From Pseudomonas sp. CC120222-01a (GTDB taxonomy: Bacteria; Pseudomonadota; Gammaproteobacteria; Pseudomonadales; Pseudomonadaceae), in assembly GCF_003097235.1 (NCBI RefSeq), contig NZ_QEQQ01000033.1:1-52018 (forward strand): a stretch of DNA of 52,018 nt, given 5' to 3'. Positions 1-8,138 of the stretch are shown piece after piece; position 1 is the first letter of the stretch, and each line of letters begins with the position of its first letter. The position numbers and the translations under genes were made by a program. Under the pieces are notes generated by a model. It did no database searches. It was not told where the DNA came from and saw only the letters and a program-made list of their open reading frames with translations.

Positions 1-262
1 TGCGGACGTTGCCATGAATAGCTGCTCCTTGTAGCGTAGTGTGACTTGAAGGGCACACCCTGGCGCAGGCTTGCTTCTATTGTCGCTTGCTCGCGAGGCA
101 TTCCTTATCGGCGCTTGGGTGCTGAAAGGAGGAGGGGTGATTTCTCCCACGGTCTGTACTGCGCGAACAGTCAGAAGCGAGTTATGACCCTCCTCCTCCC
201 TTCAAGTCCTACCATACAAGCGGGTTTACCCGCGAAAGGGCCGGTAATGCCCATGCAAAAAA
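1..262. other. Region without a recognised gene
   Basis: I see no convincing gene here; the open frames lack a plausible ribosome site and resemble no family. Two G/A- and C/T-rich stretches at 124-138 and 187-203 can pair imperfectly (about 14 pairs with a 2-nt bulge) around a ~48-nt spacer, so a small RNA or terminator is conceivable but unproven. The right part is a REP fragment. Confidence 0.4.
220..246. repeat. REP fragment
   Basis: A short palindromic piece (GCGGGTTTACCCGC followed by GAAAGGGCCGG) matches the head of the REP elements found elsewhere in this window but lacks the GCTCCCACAGG tail. It lies just beyond the 3' end of the glycosylase gene. Confidence 0.5.
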
Positions 263-889
263 TCAGGCCCGCCACAGGTACCAGGCAGCCACCGTCCGAT
301 ATGGGCTCCAGCCACCACCGAGCGAACGCATCTGTGCCGGAGTTGGTGCCTTGTCCACCCCCTTGAGCCGGCGATACCCTTCGCGCACGCCAAAATCGTC
401 CACGGGCAGGATATCCGAACGCTCCAGGCTGTAGATCAAGAGCATTTCCACTGTCCAACGGCCCACCCCACGCAAGGGCACCAGGCGCTCTATCAAGGCA
501 TCATCGGCAAGGGCCAAAGCCTCCTCCCGGCTCGGTACCACGCCCTCCAGGCTTGCCTGGGCAATACCCTGAATGGTCGCCAGCTTGCTCGCCGAAAAGC
601 CGCACCCGCGCATCGCTTCTGGGCTGACCGCCAGCAACTGTTCTGGCGCCGGAAACACCTGCCCAGGGAACAACGCCAGCAACCGCCCCAGGATCGCCTC
701 GGCCGCCCGCGCATGCAGTTGCTGATAGGCAATCGCCCGCACCAGTGCTTCATAAGGTTCACGCCCTGGCGTTGCCTGATGCAGGCAGGGCCCGGTCACC
801 TCGATATGCCGCGCCCAGTCCGGGTCCAGCGCAGCCAGGTATTCAGTGGCTTCTCTGTAAGCGTCAGGCGAAAGGTCGGCGAGGATCAT
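263..889 (-). CDS. DNA-3-methyladenine glycosylase II (AlkA-type, HhH-GPD)
   Basis: A 208-residue single-domain base-excision glycosylase that would remove alkylated purines from DNA in the cytoplasm. The helix-hairpin-helix segment LVPLRGVGRWTVEM (about residues 137-150) is followed by DILPVDDFGV, which holds the catalytic aspartate position of the HhH-GPD superfamily. It lacks the N-terminal domain of E. coli AlkA, so it is closer to the short yeast Mag1-type proteins. The ATG at 889 is chosen because AGGAG lies 6 nt upstream; a TTG at 910 in the same frame has no such site. It is transcribed away from the sigma-factor gene and appears monocistronic. The exact substrate range is not visible from sequence. 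Confidence 0.88.
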   Translation of the reverse strand: MILADLSPDAYREATEYLAALDPDWARHIEVTGPCLHQATPGREPYEALVRAIAYQQLHARAAEAILGRLLALFPGQVFPAPEQLLAVSPEAMRGCGFSASKLATIQGIAQASLEGVVPSREEALALADDALIERLVPLRGVGRWTVEMLLIYSLERSDILPVDDFGVREGYRRLKGVDKAPTPAQMRSLGGGWSPYRTVAAWYLWRA

Positions 890-1010
890 CCATAGCTCCT
901 GTGGGTTCAAGGCAGGTCCAGCTTAGCCCAGCCATTCTTCGGGCGAACGCCGCTTCTTGCGCGGCTAATTTCTGGTATGCCATTGCTCAGTGCGTGTTTC
1001 CCCGCATAGA

Positions 1011-1029
1011 ATTGAGAACCATTCACAAT
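1011..1029. promoter_or_regulatory. Fur-like box upstream of the ECF sigma gene
   Basis: The 19-mer ATTGAGAACCATTCACAAT sits 34 nt before the sigma factor start and resembles Pseudomonas Fur sites (AT-rich, GAGAA/CATT half sites). Seventeen of its 19 bases recur at 8047-8065, upstream of the second fecR. Iron repression is therefore likely but inferred. Confidence 0.55.
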
Positions 1030-1063
1030 CACGCGCACTCCACGGGACCAGGCCTTCGATTCG

Positions 1064-1579
1064 ATGCAGATCAACGACACGCTCAAACCGACCGAGGTCG
1101 CCCTGCTCTATCAGTCCCATCACGCCTGGCTGCGTGGCTGGCTGCGCAGCCGGGTCGGCTGCCAGGAGCACGCGGCCGACCTGGCACAGGACACCTTCGT
1201 CCGCCTGCTGCGCGCACGCCAGGTGTCCGCGCTGAAAGAACCACGCGCCTATCTGAGCAGCATCGCCCGCGGGCTGATGATCGACCAGTTCCGTCGCCGG
1301 GCGCTGGAGCGCGCCTATCAGGAAAGCCTGGCGCTGCTGCCCGAGGGCGAAGTGCCCAGCGAAGAACACCGACTGGTCATACTCGATACCCTCGAACGCC
1401 TCGACCGGGCCCTGCACCAGCTCAAGCCGCGTACCCGCCAGGCCTTCCTGCTGGCCCAGCTCGACGGCCTGAGCATCCCGCAAATTGCGCTGCGCCTTGA
1501 AGTGTCACGGGCCACCGTCGAGCGCGACCTGGCCAAGGCCCTGGGCGCCTGCTACCGGTTGCGCTATGCCGAACTCTGA
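1064..1579 (+). CDS. FecI-type ECF sigma factor (iron starvation)
   Basis: A 171-residue extracytoplasmic-function sigma factor that would direct RNA polymerase to the siderophore receptor gene downstream. Region 2 is visible around residues 10-75, with the core-binding DLAQDTFVRLL segment. Region 4 lies near 110-165, with a helix-turn-helix in LSIPQIALRLEVSRATVERDL. The gene is followed by a fecR-type gene whose ATG overlaps this gene's last codons by 14 bases, so the two are translationally coupled. A Fur-like box upstream suggests iron repression. Sigma/FecR/receptor triplets of this kind form cell-surface signalling systems. The siderophore that triggers it cannot be named from sequence. 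Confidence 0.93.
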   Translation: MQINDTLKPTEVALLYQSHHAWLRGWLRSRVGCQEHAADLAQDTFVRLLRARQVSALKEPRAYLSSIARGLMIDQFRRRALERAYQESLALLPEGEVPSEEHRLVILDTLERLDRALHQLKPRTRQAFLLAQLDGLSIPQIALRLEVSRATVERDLAKALGACYRLRYAEL

Positions 1580-2522
1580 ACGCGCACCCGCACAAGCCCA
1601 GGTCGACCAGGCCATCGAATGGCTGGTCAAACTGCGCTTCGATACCCCGAGCCCGGCTACCGAGCAACAATTTCAGCAATGGTTGGCCAGCCACCCACAG
1701 AACGCCCTGGCCTGGCAGCGGGTCAGCGGCCTCAGCAACGAGCTCGCCGGGCTGCCCAACACATTGAGCCGGCGTACCTTGGAGGGCAGCCAGCGCCAGC
1801 GCATCAGCCGTCGTGACCACCTCAAGCTGCTGGCCGTGCTGACCGTCGGCGGCAGCCTCGGCTGGGCCGCCCGAGAGCCCCTCGGGCTGCCGGCGCTGAT
1901 GGCTGACAACAGCACGGCAACCGGCGAACGCCGCAGCTTGCAGGGCAGTGATGGCAGCCACATCCAACTCAACACCGCCAGTGCCATCGACCTGCACTTC
2001 AGCACCGACCAACGCGAACTGACCCTGGTGCGTGGCGAGTTCAGCCTGGACAGCAACGCCAGCGACAGTCGACCGTTCCGCATCAATACCCGCCTTGGCC
2101 CGCTGGCCACCCGCGACGGCCAGTTGCTGCTGCGTGAGAACGACCAGGGCCTGCTGCTGGCCGTGCGCCGCGGCGAGGTCACGCTATTCCCCTACTCCGC
2201 CTCGCCACGCCTGGTGCATGCCGGCGAAGTACTGCAAGTGTCGGCGAACGGCGCCTACTCACCGGCCAACCTGCACGCCGACCCGTGGGGCTGGACCGAT
2301 GGCGTGCTCAGCGTGCAGCAGATGCCGCTCGGCGAATTTGTCGCCGAACTGGCGCGCTACCGCCCTGGTTTGCTGCGCTGTGCGCCGGAAGTGGCCGAAC
2401 TGAAAGTCTCAGGCACCTACCAGCTGGGCGACAGCGAACGGATCCTGCAGCTGCTTGCGCGCAGCCTGCCGGTGCGTATCGATTACCGCACGCGTTACTG
2501 GGTCAGCATCGGCGCGGCCTGA
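1566..2522 (+). CDS. FecR-type sigma regulator (cell-surface signalling)
   Basis: A 318-residue inner-membrane regulator that would hold the adjacent ECF sigma factor inactive, or activate it, in response to the receptor. The N-terminal cytoplasmic sigma-binding region has WLVKLRF and a conserved W at 50. A single membrane segment spans about 87-102, preceded by S81-R-R-D-H-L-K, which resembles a twin-arginine export motif. The periplasmic FecR domain follows (about 120-225), then a C-terminal STN-like receptor-contact domain. At the usual Gly-Thr self-cleavage position of FecR proteins this one appears to read A181-T182. The ATG at 1566 overlaps the sigma gene. The role is solid; the two odd motifs are my reading of unaligned sequence. 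Confidence 0.9.
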   Translation: MPNSERAPAQAQVDQAIEWLVKLRFDTPSPATEQQFQQWLASHPQNALAWQRVSGLSNELAGLPNTLSRRTLEGSQRQRISRRDHLKLLAVLTVGGSLGWAAREPLGLPALMADNSTATGERRSLQGSDGSHIQLNTASAIDLHFSTDQRELTLVRGEFSLDSNASDSRPFRINTRLGPLATRDGQLLLRENDQGLLLAVRRGEVTLFPYSASPRLVHAGEVLQVSANGAYSPANLHADPWGWTDGVLSVQQMPLGEFVAELARYRPGLLRCAPEVAELKVSGTYQLGDSERILQLLARSLPVRIDYRTRYWVSIGAA

Positions 2523-2536
2523 AGTTTTTCAAAAAA

Positions 2537-2563
2537 GAATGAGGTGGAATCTCATTCTCGTCC
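2537..2563 (+). promoter_or_regulatory. Palindromic promoter element before the receptor gene
   Basis: GAATGAG (2537-2543) and CTCATTC (2551-2557) are perfect 7-nt inverted arms around a 7-nt spacer. A CGTCC motif at 2559-2563 follows GAATGA by 16 nt. GAAT-like -35 and CGTC-like -10 boxes are what FecI-type sigma factors prefer, so this may be the promoter read by the sigma factor encoded at 1064, possibly overlapping a Fur site. Confidence 0.45.
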
Positions 2564-2617
2564 GGCCTGAAGGAACAAAGCCCGAAAAGTGGTCTACGAA
2601 ACCTTCAGGAGCGGTCG

Positions 2618-5089
2618 ATGATTCACCCGAGTTCCCCCCGCAACGAGCGGCTGCGCCAGGCTGTGCGCGCTGCCGTGTTCGGCCTTGGCCTTGGCGCTGG
2701 CCTGGCACTTCCGCTGGCGGCACTGGCGGCGCCAGCCAGCCAGCAGCAGATCGACTGGAACATTCCAGCCGGCCCTTTGGCCCCCGCGCTGGACCAGCTG
2801 GCTCGCCAAGGCGGGCTGAACCTGTCGTTCGATGCCTCCAGCCTGCAAGGCAAGACCACTCGTGGCGTGCAGGGCCGGCATGATGGCGCCGGGGCGTTGT
2901 CGATCTTGCTGCAAGGCAGCGATATGCAGGTGCAGCAGGAAGGTGACAGCAGCTTCCTGCTGATCCCGGCCATGGATGCGGGCGGCGCGCTGGAGCTGGG
3001 GGCCACCAGCATTTCTTCTGACCGCCTGGGCGAAACCACCGAGAACAGCGGTTCATACACTACCGGCGCAGTGACCATCGGCAAGACCGCGCAAAGCCTT
3101 CGCCACACCCCGCAGTCGGTCACGGTGGTCACCCGTCAACGCATCGACGATCAGAACATCACCAACCTCACCAACTTGCTGGAGCAGACGCCCGGCGTAG
3201 TCGTGAACCTGACCGACAGCGAGCGGGTGCAGTACTACTCGCGCGGCTATGCGATCGATGCCATCCAGTATGACGGTGCCACCGTGGTGCAAAGCAGCGG
3301 TGGCGGTTCGTTCATCCAGAGCGATTCGGCAATCATCGACCGCGCCGAGATCCTGCGCGGCGCCACCGGCATGATCCGCGGTGCCGGCAACCCGTCGGGC
3401 ACGGTCAACCTGGTGCGCAAGCGCCCAACCTATGAGTACCAGGGCGAAGGCAGCGTGACCCTGGGCTCGTGGGACGCCCAGCGCTACGTGGCGGACATTT
3501 CCGGCCCGCTGACTGAAACCGGCAACGTGCGTGGCCGGGTGATTGCCGTGCACGATGACAAGGACCACTTCCAGGAAGCGCGCCAGGAACGCAAGGAAGT
3601 GCTCTACGGCGTGCTGGCCTTCGACCTGAACGACAGCACCACCCTGACCACTGGCCTTGAGTGGACCAAGCTCGACGCCACTGGCGCCTGGGGCAACTTG
3701 CCTGCCAACTACGACGGCTCGCCCCTGCCATTGGGCCGTAGCACCTACCTGGGTGCTGACTGGAACCGCTGGAACCGCAGCAACCTGCAGACGTTCGCCG
3801 AACTGGAGCATCACTTCGACAACGACTGGAAGCTCAAGCTGATGGCCCAGCGCACCCACTTCGAGCTGGCCGACGACGGCTTCAAGCAGACGTATTTCAC
3901 CCGCGCCAGCGGTGCCGCCAACCCGACCAACAACCCGTACCTGATGAACTACCAGGTGACCGAAGGCGATGGCGGTGAAAGCCTGCAGAACAACCTCAGC
4001 GCCACGCTGAACGGGCCATTCGACCTGCTCGGCCGCACCCATGAGCTGATGCTTGGCGTGGAGCGCATTCGCAATAACTCCTACGCCTCGGCAACCAACT
4101 TCGTCAGTTCGGGCGTGTTCGACATCCGTGAGTGGGACCCGAAGACTAGCCTGGCCAACCCGCACATCGACATCACCGCCCACCCCGTGCGTACCCGTAC
4201 CACCCAGGAAGGCGCCTACGCCAGCTGGCGCATATCGCTGGCCGACCCACTCACCGCGATCATCGGCGCGCGCTCGAACTGGTATGACTACGAGCAGGAA
4301 AACAACACGCGCAGCAATGGCAAGTTCAGCGTCGACAACAAGATCGTGCCGTACGCCGCGCTGATCTACGACCTCAACGACAACTTCAGCACCTACGCCA
4401 GCTATACCGAAATCTTCAACCCACAGACCGCCACCGACGTCACCGGCTCGGTGCTCGAACCGACTACGGGTGAAGCCTACGAGACCGGGATCAAAGGCGA
4501 GTTCTACGAAGGGCGGCTGAACACCTCACTGGCGTTCTTCCGCATCTACCAGGTGGGCAACCCGCTGGACGACATCAGCGGCCCCAACCCGTGCCTGCCC
4601 AACTACACCTCGGGTTACTGCAAGGTCGCGGCGGGCAAGAACCGCAGCCAGGGCTTCGAGCTGGAGATTTCCGGTGAAGTGCTGCCGGGCTGGAACGTCA
4701 GCGGTGGCTACACCTACAACACCACCGAGTACCTCAAGGACACCACCAGCAACACCGGCAATGCCATCCGCACCACCGACCCCAAGCGCATGCTGCGCCT
4801 GTTCAGCTCCTATCGCCTGCCGGGCGAGCTGGAGGCCTGGACCATAGGTGGCGGGGTGCAAGCGCAGAGCGACATCTACAACCGCAGCGGCACGGCGGTG
4901 GCGTCACAGTCGGGGTATGCGGTGTACAACGCCATGGTCAACTACCGCTTCAACGACAACTACTCGTTGCAGTTGAATGCCAACAATATCTTCGACCGCA
5001 AGTACTACCGCCAGGTGGCGCCAACGCCGACCGGATATTACTGGGGTGATCCACGCAACGTGTCGGTGACCCTACGCGGGACGTTCTGA
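2618..5089 (+). CDS. TonB-dependent ferric-siderophore transducer
   Basis: An 823-residue outer-membrane receptor of the FpvA/FoxA/FhuE type that would import a ferric siderophore and signal its presence. A signal peptide occupies about residues 1-37, ending AALAAPAS. An STN domain (about 45-115, from QQIDWNIPAGPLAPAL) identifies it as a transducer able to contact the FecR protein. The plug follows (TPQSVTVVTRQRIDDQN, GATGMIRGAGNPSGTVNL), then a 22-strand-type barrel ending in the aromatic residue of the final LRGTF. AGGAG lies 6 nt before the ATG. It completes a sigma-FecR-receptor triplet with the two genes upstream. The ligand is unknown; a foreign siderophore is plausible since no biosynthesis genes are nearby. 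Confidence 0.93.
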   Translation: MIHPSSPRNERLRQAVRAAVFGLGLGAGLALPLAALAAPASQQQIDWNIPAGPLAPALDQLARQGGLNLSFDASSLQGKTTRGVQGRHDGAGALSILLQGSDMQVQQEGDSSFLLIPAMDAGGALELGATSISSDRLGETTENSGSYTTGAVTIGKTAQSLRHTPQSVTVVTRQRIDDQNITNLTNLLEQTPGVVVNLTDSERVQYYSRGYAIDAIQYDGATVVQSSGGGSFIQSDSAIIDRAEILRGATGMIRGAGNPSGTVNLVRKRPTYEYQGEGSVTLGSWDAQRYVADISGPLTETGNVRGRVIAVHDDKDHFQEARQERKEVLYGVLAFDLNDSTTLTTGLEWTKLDATGAWGNLPANYDGSPLPLGRSTYLGADWNRWNRSNLQTFAELEHHFDNDWKLKLMAQRTHFELADDGFKQTYFTRASGAANPTNNPYLMNYQVTEGDGGESLQNNLSATLNGPFDLLGRTHELMLGVERIRNNSYASATNFVSSGVFDIREWDPKTSLANPHIDITAHPVRTRTTQEGAYASWRISLADPLTAIIGARSNWYDYEQENNTRSNGKFSVDNKIVPYAALIYDLNDNFSTYASYTEIFNPQTATDVTGSVLEPTTGEAYETGIKGEFYEGRLNTSLAFFRIYQVGNPLDDISGPNPCLPNYTSGYCKVAAGKNRSQGFELEISGEVLPGWNVSGGYTYNTTEYLKDTTSNTGNAIRTTDPKRMLRLFSSYRLPGELEAWTIGGGVQAQSDIYNRSGTAVASQSGYAVYNAMVNYRFNDNYSLQLNANNIFDRKYYRQVAPTPTGYYWGDPRNVSVTLRGTF

Positions 5090-5092
5090 AAT

Positions 5093-5141
5093 CCTGCACC
5101 GGCCTCTTCGCGGGACAAGACCGCGAAGAGGCCGGTGCAGG
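5093..5141. terminator. REP palindrome acting as bidirectional terminator
   Basis: Two perfect 21-nt inverted arms (5093-5113 and 5121-5141) surround a 7-nt loop. The arms carry the REP core GGCCTCTTCGCGG. It fills the gap between two convergent genes, 3 nt after the receptor stop and 5 nt before the MFS stop, so it probably ends or protects both transcripts. There is no clear T-run. Confidence 0.7.
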
Positions 5142-5146
5142 CATCC

Positions 5147-6307
5147 TCAATCGGCAACTGCCCGCAACTTCCCCACCCGCCGGTACGACTGCCGGGCAAA
5201 GCACACGAACAGCCCCGCCATCAGCGCCAGCGCCATCGGCAGGCCATGTGGCGCCACATCCATCGCCGCCCCGCTAACCAGCGGCCCGACCAGGCTGCCG
5301 ACGCCCCACAGCAGGCCTACACTGGCATTCGCGGTAACCAGGTCCTGCCCCTTGAAGCGTTGCCCGATCAGCACCAGCGCCAGGGTGTAGATGCCGCCCG
5401 CCACCGCGCCCAGCAGCACCAGCATCGGCCACAGCAACCAGCTCACCTGCAGCAGCCATGGCAGGGCGATGCCGATGGCCATCGCCACCAGCCCGCACAC
5501 CAGGTGCAGTCCGGTGCGCTCGACGCGGTCGGCCAACCAGCCCAGCGGCAGCTGGAACACCATGTCGCCGGCGAACACCACGGTCACCATCAGCGCCGCC
5601 ACGGCCACGGCAAAGCCATGGCTGCTGGCATACACCGGCAGCAGCGACAGCACCACGGCATCGAAGAACGAGAAGAACAGCACCGCCACGCACAGCGCCG
5701 GCGCCACGCGGAAGAAGCCTGCCAGGCCGAAGCTTTTCTCGCCTTCTTCGCCGTGCTCGACATGGTCGTTGGGCACTGTCAGCAGAATGCACAGCAGGGC
5801 CAGGCCATAACCGATGGTGACCACGCCGATGATCCACGGGCTGTCGGCACCAATCAGCGCGATCAGCGCCGGGCCAAGCACCTGGAAGCCGGTGAAGCTG
5901 GTGGCGTACAGGGCCATGATCTTGCCGCGGTTGTGGTCCGGGCACAGCTCGTTGACCCAGGACTCGCCGAGGATGATCGCGATGCCCATGCCGATGCCCA
6001 GGCCCAGGCGCAGCACGGCCAGCAGCCACAGCGTATCGAACGCCGAATCGAGCAAGGCGATGCTCACGGTGCACAGGCTGAAGCACAGCAGGTAGATGGT
6101 GCGCCGGGTCAGGTGCCGGCAGCAGGCGTCGACCATGAACGCCGAGAGCATCATGCCCGCGGCCGGGATGGCCGAGATGACACCGATTTCCAGGGTGCCG
6201 GCACCGGCCTCGTGCAAGCGCAACGACACCAGCGGCAGGCTGGCCCCCAGGCTGAAGCCCACCACCGATACGGCGAACAGAAGGCCCGCCAGCAAACGCA
6301 TGTTCAT
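5147..6307 (-). CDS. MFS transporter, YcaD-like
   Basis: A 386-residue major facilitator with about 12 membrane segments in the inner membrane. The N-terminal half shows GVISAIPAAGMMLSAF and LGLGIGMGIAIILGESWVNEL, which fit the MFS loop 2-3 and helix 4-5 region. The central loop near residue 200 is charged (VPNDHVEHGEEGEKS). The substrate cannot be inferred. The frame is open much further upstream, but ATG at 6307 is preceded by GGAG 7-8 nt away and starts directly at a hydrophobic helix, so the longer form is rejected. It converges on the siderophore receptor and is probably not in its operon. Confidence 0.85.
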   Translation of the reverse strand: MNMRLLAGLLFAVSVVGFSLGASLPLVSLRLHEAGAGTLEIGVISAIPAAGMMLSAFMVDACCRHLTRRTIYLLCFSLCTVSIALLDSAFDTLWLLAVLRLGLGIGMGIAIILGESWVNELCPDHNRGKIMALYATSFTGFQVLGPALIALIGADSPWIIGVVTIGYGLALLCILLTVPNDHVEHGEEGEKSFGLAGFFRVAPALCVAVLFFSFFDAVVLSLLPVYASSHGFAVAVAALMVTVVFAGDMVFQLPLGWLADRVERTGLHLVCGLVAMAIGIALPWLLQVSWLLWPMLVLLGAVAGGIYTLALVLIGQRFKGQDLVTANASVGLLWGVGSLVGPLVSGAAMDVAPHGLPMALALMAGLFVCFARQSYRRVGKLRAVAD

Positions 6308-6612
6308 GTACCACTCCAGGCAAAACTGAAAAGACGCGCAGATACAGGCGCCCACACGCACGCCGGAAAGGCGGGCGACGCAAAGGCGCGGAGATGTCAG
6401 TTCAGGGCTTGGTGTGGCGAGAAGGTGAAGGCGAACAGCACGCTGCGGCGACGCTTGAGCACCGTATCGCTCGGCCACGCACGACGCATGGCCTGGAGGG
6501 CAGGCTGGCGGGCGTGTGGGAGGGATTGGGTACGGCGCATTGCTGTGGCTACTACGCAGGTGTCGAAAAGAGAGGCGGCACTCTAGGCCAAGCCTGACCA
6601 AGTCGTCAATTG

Positions 6613-6744
6613 CCGCTGGGGCCTCTGCGAGGCCCTTTCGCGACACAAGGCCGCTCCCACAGGGATAGTGTCAGCCTGGCGATGTGCAATCCCTGTGGGA
6701 GCGGCCTTGTGTCGCGAAAGGGCTGCAAAGCAGCCCCCAGCGAT
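6613..6744. repeat. Inverted REP pair (class with CGCGACACAAGG)
   Basis: Arms at about 6632-6665 and 6690-6722 are near-perfect inverted copies of the REP unit CGCGACACAAGGCCGCTCCC, with flanking GGGGCC/GGCTGC mini-hairpins. It sits directly after the stop of the downstream MFS gene (6746, minus strand). The rest of the 6308-6745 gap (6308-6612) shows no gene; it holds the leader and promoter region of the YcaD-like gene. Confidence 0.85.
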
Positions 6745-6745
6745 G

Positions 6746-7957
6746 TCAACGCTTACCGGTATTTGGCAGAAACACCGCCAACAAGCCGAACAATGGCAGG
6801 AACGAGCACAAACCATACACGTACTCGATCCCGCGCAAATCAGCCAGGTACCCCAACAGCGCCGCACCGATCCCGCCAAAGCCGAACATCAACCCGAAGA
6901 ACACCCCGGCAATCATGCCCACACTGCCCGGCACCAGCTCCTGGGCATACACCACGATCGCGGAAAACGCCGAGGCCAGGATGAAACCGATCACCACGCT
7001 GAGCACCGTGGTCCAGAACAGGTCGGCATACGGCAGCGCCAAGGTGAACGGCGCCACACCCAGGATCGAGAACCAGATCACCGCCTTGCGCCCGATGCGG
7101 TCACCGATCGGCCCACCGAAGAAGGTCCCCGCCGCCACCGCACCAAGGAACAGGAACAGGTGCAGCTGCGAGCTGGCCACCGACAGGCTGAACTTCTCGA
7201 TCAGGTAGAAGGTGAAGTAACTGGTGAAGCTGGCCATGTAGAAGTACTTGGAAAACACCAGCAACCCGAGCACCACCAGCGCCGCGATCACCCGCCCGCG
7301 CGAGATGCCGTGGGTGGCCTGCACCGCCTTGCGCGCCTTGGCCTGGTTCAGGTGCTCCTTGTACCAGCGGCGCAGCATCAGGGTCACGGCAAAGAAGAAC
7401 AGCGCCGCCACGCCGAACCAGGCCACATGCGTCTGGCCGAACGGAATCACGATGGCCGCCGCCAGCAACGGGCCGAAGGCAGAACCGGTGTTGCCGCCAA
7501 CCTGGAAGGTCGACTGCGCCAGGCCGAAACGGCCGCCCGAGGCCAGCCGCGCGATCCGCGAGGTCTCCGGGTGGAAGGTCGACGAACCGATGCCGACCAG
7601 TGCCGAGGCCAGCAGAATCATCGGGAAGCTGCCGACGAAGGCGAGCATGACGATCCCCACCAAGGTGCACAGGGTGCCCAGCGGCAACAGGTTGGGCGTC
7701 GGCCTGCGGTCGGTGAAGAAGCCGACCCACGGTTGCAGCAGCGAGGCGGTGATCTGGAAGGTCAAGGTGATCATGCCGATCTGGGCGAAGCTCAGGTCGT
7801 AGTTGGCCTTGAGCATCGGATAGATCGCCGGCAGCACCGACTGAATGAGGTCGTTGATCAGGTGCGCCAAGGCGCAGAAGGCGATGATGCGCATCACCAG
7901 CGGGTTGGCTTGGTTCGCCGAACCGGTGCTGGCGGTGGGGGTGCTGCTGATGGCCAT
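6746..7957 (-). CDS. MFS transporter, fosmidomycin-resistance (Fsr) type
   Basis: A 403-residue inner-membrane facilitator with 12 predicted helices. The segment FHPETSRIARLASGGRFGLAQ and the nearby FQVGGNTGSAFGP are characteristic of the Fsr branch, whose members export fosmidomycin and related compounds, although the natural substrate in Pseudomonas is unknown. ATG at 7957 (MAISSTPTAS) is preferred; an in-frame TTG at 8005 would add 16 residues with no ribosome site. The gene diverges from an orphan fecR, and a Fur-like box lies in the shared intergenic region (7958-8138), so iron may influence it. Confidence 0.87.
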   Translation of the reverse strand: MAISSTPTASTGSANQANPLVMRIIAFCALAHLINDLIQSVLPAIYPMLKANYDLSFAQIGMITLTFQITASLLQPWVGFFTDRRPTPNLLPLGTLCTLVGIVMLAFVGSFPMILLASALVGIGSSTFHPETSRIARLASGGRFGLAQSTFQVGGNTGSAFGPLLAAAIVIPFGQTHVAWFGVAALFFFAVTLMLRRWYKEHLNQAKARKAVQATHGISRGRVIAALVVLGLLVFSKYFYMASFTSYFTFYLIEKFSLSVASSQLHLFLFLGAVAAGTFFGGPIGDRIGRKAVIWFSILGVAPFTLALPYADLFWTTVLSVVIGFILASAFSAIVVYAQELVPGSVGMIAGVFFGLMFGFGGIGAALLGYLADLRGIEYVYGLCSFLPLFGLLAVFLPNTGKR

Positions 7958-8046
7958 GAGCTTGAATTCCGTCCGCAGGTTTGGGATCCGATTATCGGGA
8001 AACAAATAGATACATAGCTACCTTTTTGTTTAACCTGCAATGCGTA

Positions 8047-8065
8047 CTTGTAAATGGTTCTCAAT
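8047..8065 (-). promoter_or_regulatory. Fur-like box between MFS gene and orphan fecR
   Basis: Read on the minus strand this is ATTGAGAACCATTTACAAG, identical at 17 of 19 positions to the site before the sigma gene at 1011. It lies 73 nt before the fecR start and about 90 nt before the MFS start, so it could act on either or both. Confidence 0.5.
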
Positions 8066-8138
8066 ATATTTAGCATCCTCAACCTACCTTCCCCCGTAAT
8101 CGTTGGGCGAAACCGCCCTCACGCGAGCACACCGACCC

